From NCBI GenBank assembly GCA_016720775.1, contig JADKJX010000001.1, forward strand, positions 1,093,501-1,157,500: DNA of 64,000 nucleotides, in the 5' to 3' direction. The first letter of the stretch is position 1, and each line of letters begins with the position of its first letter. The position numbers were made by a program, and so were the translations under genes. Of the stretch, positions 7,492 through 16,531 are shown one piece after another. The stretch is from Chitinophagaceae bacterium (lineage in GTDB: Bacteria > Bacteroidota > Bacteroidia > Chitinophagales > Chitinophagaceae). The notes below the pieces were generated by a model. That model had not been told where the DNA came from and did no database searches. It saw nothing but the letters and a program-made list of their open reading frames with translations.

Positions 7492-8948
7492 TAAAACTGT
7501 ATACAAATATTCTTCGGCTCTGTAAAGAAACGCAGTGCTTCCCATCCGCCTTCTCTGCCCACACCACTGTTCTTCATCCCGCCAAAAGGCGTACGAAGGT
7601 CCCTTATCAGCCAGCAATTCACCCAGATGATACCGCTCTGTACTTTTGCGGCAACATGGTTTGCCTTGCTTATATCCTGGGTCCAGATAGTGGCGGCCAG
7701 TCCATAGTTCGTGGCATTGGCCAGTTGTAAGGCTTCTTCTTCTGTTTTAAAAGACTGCAGCGTAACAACGGGCCCAAAAATTTCTTCCATATTGGTTTTG
7801 CAGTTTGGGCCCAGGCCTTCGATCACGGTGGGCTCAATGAAATAACCATTCTCACACCTGCCTGCTACTTTTACCGCATTGCCGCCGCATAATATCTTTC
7901 CGCCTTCTTCTTTGGCCAGTTGGATGCAACTCATTACTTTATCAAAATGCACTTTGCTAACAATGGCCCCCTGCTTTGAACTTTCGTCTATCGGGTCGCC
8001 GACCTTTAAGTGCCTGGTTCTTTCAACAAAATCTGTTTTGAATTTCTCATAGATACTTTCTTCGATCAATATCCTGCTTCCGCACAAACAAATCTGTCCC
8101 TGGTTGCTGAAAGAAGAACGGATCGTTGTCTTTATCATCTTATCCCAATCGCAATCGGCAAAAATGATATTCGGATTCTTGCCGCCTAATTCGAGCGAAA
8201 GTTTTTTGAACATAGGCGCTGCAATGGATGCAATGCGTTCGCCTGCCCGGGTACTGCCGGTAAAAGAAATGGCTTTTATGTCGGGGTGTTTAACAATGGC
8301 TTCGCCGCAATGTTGGCCCAGTCCGTGAACGATGTTCAATACCCCATCGGGCAAGCCGGCTTCTTTACATATTTTTCCCAGGAGAAAAGCGGTGACAGGC
8401 GTAACTTCTGATGGTTTTGCTATCACGCAATTACCTGCTGCCAGTGCCGGGGCGATCTTCCAGGTGAATAAATACAAGGGAAGGTTCCAGGGTGATATGC
8501 AGCCAACGATGCCAATGGGTTGCCGCAATGTATAATTGATCGCTTTGTCTTCCATGGCATGGCTCTCATTGGCAAAATGCATGATGCCGGTAGCAAAAAA
8601 ACGAAAGTTTGATGAAGCCCTTGGAATATCAACCGCTTTACTCAGCCACAAGGGTTTTCCATTGTCGGTTGTTTCAGCGATTGCCAGTTCTTCCAGGTTC
8701 TCATCAATGATCTCTGCGATCTTATTAAGTATGGCAAATCTTTTTTCAACCGGCATCACAGCCCATTCTGGAAATGCTTTTTTGGCGGCTTTTACGGCAG
8801 CATCAATGTCCCTGGTATTGCTGTCGGGTATCTGCCCGTAAACAGCGCCGGTTGCAGGGTTTATATTGTCAATAAAATTCCCGCTGAGGGGGCCAATAAA
8901 ATTTCCCCCGATGAAATTTTCGAGGTGATAAGGAATATCCAGTTGCAT
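7491..8948 (-). CDS. aldehyde dehydrogenase, probable 2-aminomuconate-6-semialdehyde dehydrogenase
   Basis: This 485-residue NAD-dependent ALDH has SPWNLPLY near residue 152, FTGSTRAGE near 229, general base Glu253 in LELGGKN and nucleophile Cys287 in NQGQICLCG. The sequence belongs to the ALDH8/hydroxymuconic-semialdehyde group, recognised from the WVNCWLIRDLRTPFGG region near the C-terminus. With an ACMS decarboxylase gene across the divergent promoter, its likely job is oxidising 2-aminomuconate semialdehyde to 2-aminomuconate. It heads the minus-strand run. Confidence 0.9.
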   Translation of the reverse strand: MQLDIPYHLENFIGGNFIGPLSGNFIDNINPATGAVYGQIPDSNTRDIDAAVKAAKKAFPEWAVMPVEKRFAILNKIAEIIDENLEELAIAETTDNGKPLWLSKAVDIPRASSNFRFFATGIMHFANESHAMEDKAINYTLRQPIGIVGCISPWNLPLYLFTWKIAPALAAGNCVIAKPSEVTPVTAFLLGKICKEAGLPDGVLNIVHGLGQHCGEAIVKHPDIKAISFTGSTRAGERIASIAAPMFKKLSLELGGKNPNIIFADCDWDKMIKTTIRSSFSNQGQICLCGSRILIEESIYEKFKTDFVERTRHLKVGDPIDESSKQGAIVSKVHFDKVMSCIQLAKEEGGKILCGGNAVKVAGRCENGYFIEPTVIEGLGPNCKTNMEEIFGPVVTLQSFKTEEEALQLANATNYGLAATIWTQDISKANHVAAKVQSGIIWVNCWLIRDLRTPFGGMKNSGVGREGGWEALRFFTEPKNICIQF

Positions 8949-8975
8949 GGTTTAAAGGTAAAGAAAAGCTTGATA

Positions 8976-9046
8976 CCGGATACAAGATCCAAGACACTGG
9001 TCGCAGATTCCCATCCTGCATCCTGAATCCGGTATCTTGTATCCGG
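8976..9046. repeat. CCGGATACAAGAT inverted repeat between divergent operons
   Basis: CCGGATACAAGAT (8976-8988) and ATCTTGTATCCGG (9034-9046) form a perfect 13-bp inverted repeat around a 45-base loop. That loop itself contains degenerate copies (ATCCTGCATCCTGAATCC). It fills the divergent promoter region of the kynurenine cluster, so it could affect expression of both sides. A weaker relative is visible at about 50885-50910. Confidence 0.7.
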
Positions 9047-9088
9047 CTTCAAAAAAATAATTACCTTACGACTCTAAAAACACTTGCT

Positions 9089-9613
9089 ATGGCAGTAACA
9101 GCTCCCTTTAATTTAAAAAAATGGATCGACGAACACCGCGACATGCTGAAACCACCGGTGGGCAACCAATGTGTGTATAAAGACGCGGAGAATTTTATAG
9201 TAATGGTGGTGGGTGGTCCCAATGCCCGGAAGGATTATCATTACAATGAAAGCGAAGAATTGTATTACCAGGTGGAGGGGAATATTGTGTTGAAAATTAT
9301 TGATGAAGGTGTGGCGAAGGACATCCCCATCAATGAAGGTGATATGTTTTTGCTGCCACCCAAAACCCCGCATTCGCCGCAACGTGGGCCTAATACCGTT
9401 GGACTGGTAATTGAAAAAGTAAGAGAGACAGAAGAAGACGGGTTTTTATGGTATTGCGAAAACTGCGGCAATAAACTGTATGAAGAATATAAAGTGATCA
9501 CCGATATTGTAAAACAACTCCCCCCCGTGATGGAAGGTTTTTATAATGATGAACAAAAACGCACCTGCAGTAAATGCGGCAGCGTAATGGCTCCGCCGGT
9601 GAGGAAGGGTTAA
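9089..9613 (+). CDS. nbaC: 3-hydroxyanthranilate 3,4-dioxygenase
   Basis: It opens the ring of 3-hydroxyanthranilate to 2-amino-3-carboxymuconate semialdehyde using Fe(II) and O2. The 174-residue cupin has iron ligands His51, Glu57 and His95 and substrate-binding Arg47. The C-terminal tail has two CxxC pairs (CENC, CSKC) forming the rubredoxin-like second iron site of bacterial enzymes. It is followed by the ACMS decarboxylase gene after a 66-base repeat, in what looks like a two-gene operon divergent from the rest of the cluster. Confidence 0.95.
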   Translation: MAVTAPFNLKKWIDEHRDMLKPPVGNQCVYKDAENFIVMVVGGPNARKDYHYNESEELYYQVEGNIVLKIIDEGVAKDIPINEGDMFLLPPKTPHSPQRGPNTVGLVIEKVRETEEDGFLWYCENCGNKLYEEYKVITDIVKQLPPVMEGFYNDEQKRTCSKCGSVMAPPVRKG

Positions 9614-9616
9614 TTA

Positions 9617-9682
9617 GTTTGAAGTTTGTTGTTTGAGGTTGAACAACAAACTTCAAACCTCAAACTTCAAACCACAAACTTG
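9617..9682. repeat. CAAACTTCAAAC-type repeat between the dioxygenase and decarboxylase genes
   Basis: GTTTGAAGTTTG and similar words on the left are followed by AAACTTCAAACC and similar words on the right, so the region can fold into an imperfect hairpin. The open frame of the next gene runs through it, which would add a spurious N-terminus. Confidence 0.75.
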
Positions 9683-10666
9683 AAAATTGATATTCATACG
9701 CACATCATGCCCGACAAAATGCCCAACTGGGTACAGAAGTTTGGCTATGGAGAATTTATTCACCTGGAGCATCGCAACTGCAAAGCATGCATGATGAAGG
9801 GAGATAAACTCTTTCGTGAAGTGGAGGATAATTGTTTTAATGCAGGGATACGGCTAAAGGAGATGGATGAGACCGATGTTACTGTACAGGTACTTTCCAC
9901 TATCCCCGTATTATTTAATTATTGGGCAAAGGCAAAGGACGGACTGGAAACTTCCCGTTTTTTTAATGATCATATTGCTGATACGGTTTCAAAAGATCAA
10001 AAGCGTTTTATTGGAATAGGAACAATACCATTGCAGGATATCGATATGGCTATTGCCGAAATGGAACGCTGTGTAAAAGAATTAAAAATGCCGGGATTAG
10101 AGATCGGCAGTAATATCAATGGCGCAAACCTGGGCGATGAAAGATTCTTTCCTTTTTATGAGACGGCTGAAAAGCTTGGCTGTGCCTTGTTTGTACATCC
10201 CTGGGAAATGATGGGAGAGCAGCAGATGCAGAAATACTGGCTGCCCTGGCTGGTAGGTATGCCGGCAGAAACATCAAGAGCGATCTGCTCCATGATCTTT
10301 AGCGGAGTGTTTGAAAAATTTCCAAAACTTAGAGTGGCATTTGCGCATGGAGGTGGTTCATTTCCTATTACCATTGGAAGGATCGAACATGGTTTTAATG
10401 TAAGGCCTGACCTGGTGGCAGTTGACAATGCCGTTAACCCAAGAGAATACATTGGTAAATTCTGGATAGACAGTTTGGTGCATGATGAAAAAGCAATGGA
10501 ATTCATTGTTGAGCTGATGGGAGAGGATAAGATATGCCTGGGTAGTGATTATCCGTTTCCGCTGGGAGAACATCATCCGGGTAAACTGATCGGGGAAATG
10601 AATTTTGCTGATAGCCTGAAGGAAAAACTGTTATTTAAAAATGCGAAGGCTTGGTTGCATATATAA
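9680..10666 (+). CDS. nbaD: 2-amino-3-carboxymuconate-6-semialdehyde decarboxylase (ACMSD)
   Basis: This amidohydrolase-fold, Zn-dependent enzyme decarboxylates ACMS and steers the pathway to 2-aminomuconate semialdehyde instead of quinolinate/NAD. I chose TTG at 9680, giving MKIDIHTHIMP, because the frame upstream is only repeat sequence. The result, about 328 residues, is the usual length. His6 and His8 are metal ligands; AHGGGSFP holds the later His and LGSDYPFPLGE the catalytic-site Asp. A stem-loop shared with the convergent GDPD gene follows. Confidence 0.93.
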   Translation: MKIDIHTHIMPDKMPNWVQKFGYGEFIHLEHRNCKACMMKGDKLFREVEDNCFNAGIRLKEMDETDVTVQVLSTIPVLFNYWAKAKDGLETSRFFNDHIADTVSKDQKRFIGIGTIPLQDIDMAIAEMERCVKELKMPGLEIGSNINGANLGDERFFPFYETAEKLGCALFVHPWEMMGEQQMQKYWLPWLVGMPAETSRAICSMIFSGVFEKFPKLRVAFAHGGGSFPITIGRIEHGFNVRPDLVAVDNAVNPREYIGKFWIDSLVHDEKAMEFIVELMGEDKICLGSDYPFPLGEHHPGKLIGEMNFADSLKEKLLFKNAKAWLHI

Positions 10667-10675
10667 TTCATGATT

Positions 10676-10740
10676 AAAACCTATAATGTTTTAGCAAACA
10701 GTATACTTTTTTAAAGACCATAAAAAACCTTATAGGTTTT
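10676..10740. terminator. long-loop inverted repeat between convergent genes
   Basis: AAAACCTATAA (10676-10686) pairs perfectly with TTATAGGTTTT (10730-10740) around a 43-base loop. The T-rich right arm follows the ACMSD gene, and on the other strand the stem ends the GDPD gene, so it may act as a bidirectional terminator. The long loop lowers confidence. Confidence 0.45.
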
Positions 10741-11668
10741 AGTCGAATAAATTCGGGTAATCGGTAATGATCCCGTCAACGCCCATCTTCTTTAATTCTT
10801 CTATCTTCTTTTTATCATTTACCGACCAGGGGATGATCTTCATGTTCAGGTCGTGACAGTTTTGTATGAGGTCGCTGGTCACCAATGCAAAATCAGGACT
10901 GTAAATAGTGGGTGTAAAGCCGATGTCTTTTATTTGCTTCCGGAAACTGTTCTTATTAAATGCTTCAACCAGCATGGCTGTTTTTATTTTTGGGTAGTGC
11001 TTGTGCAGGTATTTCAGTGTCCTGAAATCAAAAGACTGGATGATTACATACTCTTCCATTTGCTTTTCTTTGATCACTTTCATCAACAGCTCAACAAACT
11101 CAGCCGGGGCAGGATGGTAGATATTATCGGTGGCCGGCATTGTCTTGGTCTCAATATTATAATAGGGGAAGGGTCTTTTTCTTGTCATCATATCCTGCCT
11201 CACTGCCTCAAACAGATCGGCCAGTAAGGGTTTTACGGCTTTCATTTTTTCCTGCTGCGGAAAACGGGGATGAGGTTTCATACCCACATCATATTTCGTG
11301 ATGGAGTCGTAGCTCATCCTGTACATGTTATAACTCCGTTCTTCTTTTTCTGTTATAAAACTTCCGTCCGGCTTGGTGGTTATCTCATGATTGAAAAAAG
11401 GCTCATGAGATAGGAATACTTTTTTGTCCTTGCTGATGCAGATGTCCATCTCCAGGGTGGTAACGCCCAGGCCAATGGCATTGATCATTGCCGGTATGGT
11501 ATTTTCCGGCATCAATCCCCGGCAACCGCGATGACCCTGTTTATCAAATTCCTGCTGCATATTATTAGGGACAAGTTTGTTGGTGGAACAGGATATGCAG
11601 AAAAAGCACAGAGAGAAAAACAATACCCGGCCCGTTACTGCGATCTTACTTTTTAGTCCTGTTGTCAT
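10739..11668 (-). CDS. glycerophosphodiester phosphodiesterase lipoprotein
   Basis: This 309-residue protein has a signal peptide with lipobox (CISC, near residue 27) and is therefore probably anchored in a membrane facing the periplasm. The GDPD signature follows: GHRGCRG with PENT, LEMDI, and SHEP, the His/Glu/Asp set for Ca-dependent hydrolysis of glycerophosphodiesters to glycerol-3-phosphate and an alcohol. The C-terminus has the usual IIPWSVND and GVDGIITDYP motifs. It lies downstream of scpB, with a terminator hairpin between them. Confidence 0.92.
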   Translation of the reverse strand: MTTGLKSKIAVTGRVLFFSLCFFCISCSTNKLVPNNMQQEFDKQGHRGCRGLMPENTIPAMINAIGLGVTTLEMDICISKDKKVFLSHEPFFNHEITTKPDGSFITEKEERSYNMYRMSYDSITKYDVGMKPHPRFPQQEKMKAVKPLLADLFEAVRQDMMTRKRPFPYYNIETKTMPATDNIYHPAPAEFVELLMKVIKEKQMEEYVIIQSFDFRTLKYLHKHYPKIKTAMLVEAFNKNSFRKQIKDIGFTPTIYSPDFALVTSDLIQNCHDLNMKIIPWSVNDKKKIEELKKMGVDGIITDYPNLFD

Positions 11669-11721
11669 TTACTAAAGATAGCCCCTTTTTAATTTCCGCA
11701 GTTGCCGGTACTGTTAAAACA

Positions 11722-11747
11722 AAAGGCATGAACCAATTCATGCCTTT
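11722..11747 (-). terminator. terminator after scpB
   Basis: AAAGGCATGAA and TTCATGCCTTT form an 11-bp perfect stem with a CCAA loop, 22 bases past the scpB stop on the minus strand, followed by TTGTTTTAAC. Confidence 0.7.
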
Positions 11748-11768
11748 CAATATTTTTTGGAGTGTATA

Positions 11769-12473
11769 TTAACCTTGTGCCTGTTCGTCGGGATTGCCTT
11801 CGCCGGTTGTTTCTTCAACAATTTCACCGGTTTCGGTAACAGCCAGCACGATCTCGCTTACTTCTGTTATTTCAGTTTCTGCATTCTCTTCTGCTTCTTT
11901 AACATTGGTTGCCTGTACCAGTTCTTCCATCAGTACTTCCGATATCTTAGGAAGATCTTCCGAACTGTTGATACCGAAATAGTCCATGAAAGATTTTGAA
12001 GTGGCATAGATGAGCGGCTTGCCCACGGCATCTTCATTTCTTCCGGAAATGATCACCAGATCTTTCTCCAGCAGTTTCTGAACGGCATAATCACAGTTCA
12101 CGCCCCGGATCGATTCTATCTCACTTTTGGTGATGGGTTGTTTATAAGCAATGATGGCAAGCGTTTCCAGTGCTGCAATAGAAAGACGCTTCAGGAATTT
12201 ATCGCCATTAAGCTGGGCAACAGTTTTGTGGTATTCTTTTTTGGTAAGGAACTGCCAGCCTCCGCCGATCTGTTTTAATTCAAACGCATAAAACTCGGTG
12301 CTGTATTTTTCGCCAATGCCTTCAACGGCTGCATCCACCTGCTCCTGTGTGGCACGGTCTTCAATAAATGCCAATGCACTGTTTACCAGCTCCAGTAATT
12401 CGGTATTGGTTAATGGTTTGTCGCTGGCAAATATCAGCGCTTCTATGTGAGGAATTATTTCTGCAAGTTCCAT
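11769..12473 (-). CDS. scpB: SMC-Scp complex subunit ScpB
   Basis: ScpB is the winged-helix (kite) subunit of the bacterial condensin Smc-ScpAB, which compacts and segregates chromosomes. The 234-residue protein has the family landmarks IEALIFASDKPLT at residues 11-23, LSIAALETLAIIAYKQPITKSEI at about 97-119, then IRGVNCDYAVQKLLEKDLV. The final 50 residues are a Glu/Thr-rich acidic tail, common in Bacteroidota ScpB. It follows atpG on the same strand. Confidence 0.95.
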   Translation of the reverse strand: MELAEIIPHIEALIFASDKPLTNTELLELVNSALAFIEDRATQEQVDAAVEGIGEKYSTEFYAFELKQIGGGWQFLTKKEYHKTVAQLNGDKFLKRLSIAALETLAIIAYKQPITKSEIESIRGVNCDYAVQKLLEKDLVIISGRNEDAVGKPLIYATSKSFMDYFGINSSEDLPKISEVLMEELVQATNVKEAEENAETEITEVSEIVLAVTETGEIVEETTGEGNPDEQAQG

Positions 12474-12480
12474 GTTGAAT

Positions 12481-12547
12481 GTTTGATGTTTGTGGTTTCG
12501 GGTTTGTGGTTATTGAGCAACCAACTTCAAACTTCAAACCACAAACA
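12481..12547. repeat. CAAACTTCAAAC-type repeat between atpG and scpB
   Basis: GTTTGATGTTTGTGGTTTCG and GGTTTGTGGTT are followed by AACTTCAAACTTCAAACCAC, giving an imperfect inverted repeat of the same family as 9617-9682. It fills nearly the whole spacer. Confidence 0.7.
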
Positions 12548-12551
12548 GTTT

Positions 12552-13433
12552 TTAACCTTGTAAAGCCGCGGCACCACTTACGATCTCTGTCAACTCGGTT
12601 GTTATAGCAGCCTGCCTTGCACGGTTGTAACTTATCTTAAGTGATTTCAATAATTCATTGGCATTATCGCTGGCTTTGTCCATCGCTGTCATTCGTGCAC
12701 CATGCTCACTGGCATTGCCATCAAGCGTTGCTTTGAATAACTGCGTATTCAGAATCTTTGGCATCAGCTCGGCGATCAAAACGTCTTTGCCTGGTTCAAA
12801 AATAAAGTCGGCATTCTTTTGCCCTTCGGTCTTGTCTACTTTTTGAACGGGCAGGAACTGTTCGGCAACAAAACGTTGGGTGGCAGCATTCTTAAATTCG
12901 CTGTACACCAGTTCAACAGCATCCACTTCTTTATTGGCAAAAGCATCCATGGCATGTTTTGCAGCAGCCTGTGCTTTTTCAAAACTGAGGCCGTTTAAAA
13001 TATCCCAGTAATTATTGATGACCTTGAAACCAGTCTTGGTAAAATTCTCGTAACCTTTTTTGCCGATGGGCAATATGGTTACATTACCCTTAGCATGCTG
13101 GGTGGCATATTTATCCTGGATGGTCTGTTTGGCAAGTTTTATCAGGTTGCTGTTATAGCCCCCGCAAAGTCCCCGGTCGCTGGTAACCACAATGATCATT
13201 ACTTTTTCCACAGGCCGTTGGGCTGCCAGGGCCATGCTTACATCCCCTTCGCTGTTGCTGACGATATTGCTGAGCATTTCCTGCAGTTTTTTGGCATAGG
13301 GCCTCATCTGGGTAATGGCATCCTGGGCACGGCGGAGTTTGGCCGCACTCACCATTTTCATGGCCTTTGTGATCTGCTGTGTACTTTGAACGCTCTTGAT
13401 CCGGTTACGAACCTCTTTTAATGCACCACTCAT
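12552..13433 (-). CDS. atpG: ATP synthase F1 gamma subunit
   Basis: This 293-residue central-shaft subunit turns inside the alpha3beta3 head. Landmarks are LKEVRNRIKSVQSTQQITKAM at residues 5-25 (N-terminal coiled coil), TSDRGLCGGYNSN at about 85-97, and the C-terminal coiled coil ending SYNRARQAAITTELTEIVSGAAAL. No other ATP synthase gene is in the window. Upstream is an OMP gene rather than the usual atpA, so the gene is separated from its typical partners here. Confidence 0.96.
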   Translation of the reverse strand: MSGALKEVRNRIKSVQSTQQITKAMKMVSAAKLRRAQDAITQMRPYAKKLQEMLSNIVSNSEGDVSMALAAQRPVEKVMIIVVTSDRGLCGGYNSNLIKLAKQTIQDKYATQHAKGNVTILPIGKKGYENFTKTGFKVINNYWDILNGLSFEKAQAAAKHAMDAFANKEVDAVELVYSEFKNAATQRFVAEQFLPVQKVDKTEGQKNADFIFEPGKDVLIAELMPKILNTQLFKATLDGNASEHGARMTAMDKASDNANELLKSLKISYNRARQAAITTELTEIVSGAAALQG

Positions 13434-13527
13434 AGTTGATCTGTCTGGTTAAATTGATGGCGGCAAAGGTAATAAAAAAGGGGTGTAAAAAACCCTTCAA
13501 AAATTATATTTATTCAGGTTTTAGTAC

Positions 13528-16416
13528 CTAAAATGTTGCCCTTGGAGGCGGTCCCATTCTTCTGAAGTCGGTGCCCGGCCCCTGAATGGTTTGCCCGGCA
13601 AACCGTTGCAGGCGGTAGGTAAAGGTTAAAATGAAATACCGGGTGAGGCGGTTGCTCCTGGTATCAAAGATGGAAGTTCCGGTAACAGTCCGGTTAATAT
13701 TACTGTTTTGTTTAAAAAGGTCAAACGCTGCAACTTTAATGATGCCGTTTTTTTTCTTAAAGAGTTGCTTTTCCAACGAGGCATTCATAATGGCCTGGTT
13801 ACTGCTTACGCTGCTTGCAAGACCCGAATTGATCGTATAATCAAGATCGTATTTTAAGACAAGGGTCTTGGTAATATTCAGGTTCATATTACTGCTCAGC
13901 GTCCATGCATTGCTAGACGTATTCTGAAATGCCGATAATGATTTGCTGTCGGTACTTTTGTATTTATTATCATTCAAACTGTAGCTGACGCCGGTTCCCA
14001 GTTCCAGTATTTCCTTGTAATTAAACTCAAAAACAAATCCCTGCGTTACGATCCAGTTGTTGCCATTTACCTTGTTCCGGTTCAGGTTTTGTATCAGGGT
14101 ATTGGTTCCAATTAATTGAACACTGTCGGTTAAATTGATATTATGATTGTAATTGACGCTGCCATTAAGTGTTATTACAAACTTTCTGTTCTTATAAGGC
14201 CGGGAATAAGCGTAAAAGCCCAGCAGGTTATAATACCCATTCACATTTTCTGGAATAGAAATGGAAGATCCGCCGTTATTAAGTCTCGCTGTTTTATTAA
14301 CGATCTGGTTCCGGATGGTGCTGACGGTAAGATTGGTAAATATTACTTTCCCGCTGGTGAAATTAAAATTGTTGTAAGAAAGATTCAGGTTATGATTAGC
14401 CGAAGGTTTTAGATCCGGGTTTCCTGAAACCACACTTTGCGGATTGCTGAAATCCAATACCGGTTGCAATTGATTAAAATTCGGCTGGGTGGCATTGCCG
14501 TTATAACTTACGTTTAGCGATTTTGTCCGGCTGAAATTATAGACCAGGCGGGCTATCGGGAATATGCTTGCCCGGCGGATAGGGGTATATGCACTGTCTT
14601 TTGTAAGGGATTTTCCCTTAAGGTTAACAGGCTGAACGCTCAGGCCCACGGTATAGTTGTATTTCTTTTTGGTGGTTCTTAATGAAACGCCGATCCGGTT
14701 GTTATAAAAATCATTTTCGTAATCATTGCTCAACGGATTATTGAGTGTTCTGACCTTGGTTGCTGAATCAACATTAAATGTTTTACGGTCGTTACGGGAA
14801 TAATTTAAGTTATGCGAATAGGAAAAGTCGAGGCTGCGGTACTTATTCAATGGTTCGGAATAGGTGAAGCGAACGCCATAATTCCTGTTGCTGTTCTCCT
14901 GGTCAATGTATTGAAAGGTATTTCTTGTAAAGGGGAAGGGCTGGTATTGGTAACTCAGGTTCGTTACATCCTGGTCAGAATTGTTCTCTGATGTACCCAA
15001 TGTTATGCTTGTTGAAAAATTACGGCCCCGTTTCCTGAACTTGTGATTGTACAGGATAGTGGCAGCAATATTCGGGGCTTTTGACCCGGTTAAGTTTTTA
15101 TTGGAACCATCGCTGCCTTTTGTGCCGTCGGTCTTTGTTAAAGCAAACGTAGTATTGTTGTCAGCATCGCTGCCGCTGTAATTAACGCTCGGGCTTATCT
15201 TCAGGTAATTGAAAGAGTCAACCTGGTATTCAAAATTAAAAGTGAACCGGTGTGAGTTGCCGATGGTGAGTACATTTTGATCCTGGTTATTATAATACCC
15301 GGTTGTATTGTTGGTTTCAAAACTATTCTGCAGCTGGCTGGTATTTTTATGATTGTATGAATAACTGCCGTATACACTTATCCGCTTGCTCCACTGATCC
15401 CGGTAATTGAAACCAAATGAATTGGTGCTGGATATGCCGCTGTTGCTGCCACCCATGAATGCACTCCCGTTTCCGTTTCCATTCTGCATCATGTTATTCA
15501 TCTGGCCCATACCGCCCATATCGCTCATAACAGCCATGCCCTGGCGCATCATACTGGTGGCGCCCCGGTTGCCGCCTCCGCTGAAGTTGAAAAGCGATGT
15601 ATTGGTGTTGTTGCTGTTACCAAGCACAGAGATCTGTGTGTTGTTGTTGAAATAATTGCCATTGAAAGAAGCCTGGTAACGGTCTTGTGTTCCATACCCG
15701 GCCGTGGCTCTTCCAAAAAATCCTTTGTTCTTATCTTTTTTTATCTGGATGTTCAACACTTTATCCGGGTCCCCGTCTTTTATTCCCGAAACCGTAGCCT
15801 GGTCGCCGTAATCATCAATGATCTGGATCTTATCTACAATATTGGCGGGTAACTCTTTGGTGGCTGTTTTTACATCACCGCCAAAAAAATCCTTGCCATT
15901 TACTTTAACTCGGCTTACTGCTTTGCCCTGGGCAGTTACATTACCGTCTTTGTCAACCTGTATGCCGGGCATTTTTTTAATAAGATCCTCCACCACGGCG
16001 CCTTCTTTTACTTTAAAAGAAGATGCGTTGTATTCGATGGTATCTTCCTTCACCACAATGGCAGGTGCTTCCACCACCACTTCATTTAATAATTTAGCCT
16101 GGTCTGCTAAAATGATGGTGCCGATGTCAATTGTTTTCTCCGGTTTATTTACCGGAACAAATTTGGCAACTGGGCGATATCCCATATTCCGGATCACAAT
16201 AGAAAAATTAGAAGAAGGTGCCGGGTCAAACCGGAATTGTCCCTTTTCATCTGTAAAAGCATAAACCGTATCGGTTGGATTTGATTTTACAACCATCCCG
16301 ATCACTGCTTTGTCAATAGGTTTCTTCGAAGCAGAATCGATCAGTACTCCTTTTACCTGTGCATTGGCTGCAAGTGCTGAAAAACTAACAAGAAGGGCGA
16401 TGTATAATTTTCTCAT
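13528..16416 (-). CDS. outer-membrane beta-barrel protein, TonB-dependent-receptor-like
   Basis: This 962-residue protein has a signal peptide ending ANAQ. Residues 22-110 form a carboxypeptidase-D-regulatory-like beta-sandwich (VKGVLIDSASKKPIDKAVIG). A plug-like domain at about 115-230 includes GDVKTATKELPANIVDKIQII. The rest is a long beta barrel of the OMP_b-brl_3 type, rich in alternating aromatic and Asn/Ser residues. A Met/Gly/Asn-rich insertion (about 290-330) probably forms an extracellular loop. The C-terminus ends in aromatic TFTYRL strands plus a Pro-rich tail. The ligand is unknown, and no SusD partner is adjacent. Confidence 0.85.
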   Translation of the reverse strand: MRKLYIALLVSFSALAANAQVKGVLIDSASKKPIDKAVIGMVVKSNPTDTVYAFTDEKGQFRFDPAPSSNFSIVIRNMGYRPVAKFVPVNKPEKTIDIGTIILADQAKLLNEVVVEAPAIVVKEDTIEYNASSFKVKEGAVVEDLIKKMPGIQVDKDGNVTAQGKAVSRVKVNGKDFFGGDVKTATKELPANIVDKIQIIDDYGDQATVSGIKDGDPDKVLNIQIKKDKNKGFFGRATAGYGTQDRYQASFNGNYFNNNTQISVLGNSNNTNTSLFNFSGGGNRGATSMMRQGMAVMSDMGGMGQMNNMMQNGNGNGSAFMGGSNSGISSTNSFGFNYRDQWSKRISVYGSYSYNHKNTSQLQNSFETNNTTGYYNNQDQNVLTIGNSHRFTFNFEYQVDSFNYLKISPSVNYSGSDADNNTTFALTKTDGTKGSDGSNKNLTGSKAPNIAATILYNHKFRKRGRNFSTSITLGTSENNSDQDVTNLSYQYQPFPFTRNTFQYIDQENSNRNYGVRFTYSEPLNKYRSLDFSYSHNLNYSRNDRKTFNVDSATKVRTLNNPLSNDYENDFYNNRIGVSLRTTKKKYNYTVGLSVQPVNLKGKSLTKDSAYTPIRRASIFPIARLVYNFSRTKSLNVSYNGNATQPNFNQLQPVLDFSNPQSVVSGNPDLKPSANHNLNLSYNNFNFTSGKVIFTNLTVSTIRNQIVNKTARLNNGGSSISIPENVNGYYNLLGFYAYSRPYKNRKFVITLNGSVNYNHNINLTDSVQLIGTNTLIQNLNRNKVNGNNWIVTQGFVFEFNYKEILELGTGVSYSLNDNKYKSTDSKSLSAFQNTSSNAWTLSSNMNLNITKTLVLKYDLDYTINSGLASSVSSNQAIMNASLEKQLFKKKNGIIKVAAFDLFKQNSNINRTVTGTSIFDTRSNRLTRYFILTFTYRLQRFAGQTIQGPGTDFRRMGPPPRATF

Positions 16417-16531
16417 AAACGGCGTTGATATACGAACTCATTCGTGTAAAAATAGTTTAGAAAATCATATACCCGAACTTATTTTGATGGATGGTGTATG
16501 TTTTGAGGATTTATTAACACAGCCGGATGGC

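Noticed and set aside
15440..15640. Met/Asn/Gly-rich part of the OMP considered as a separate gene or repeat
   Set aside because: It is in frame within the barrel protein and fits a surface loop.
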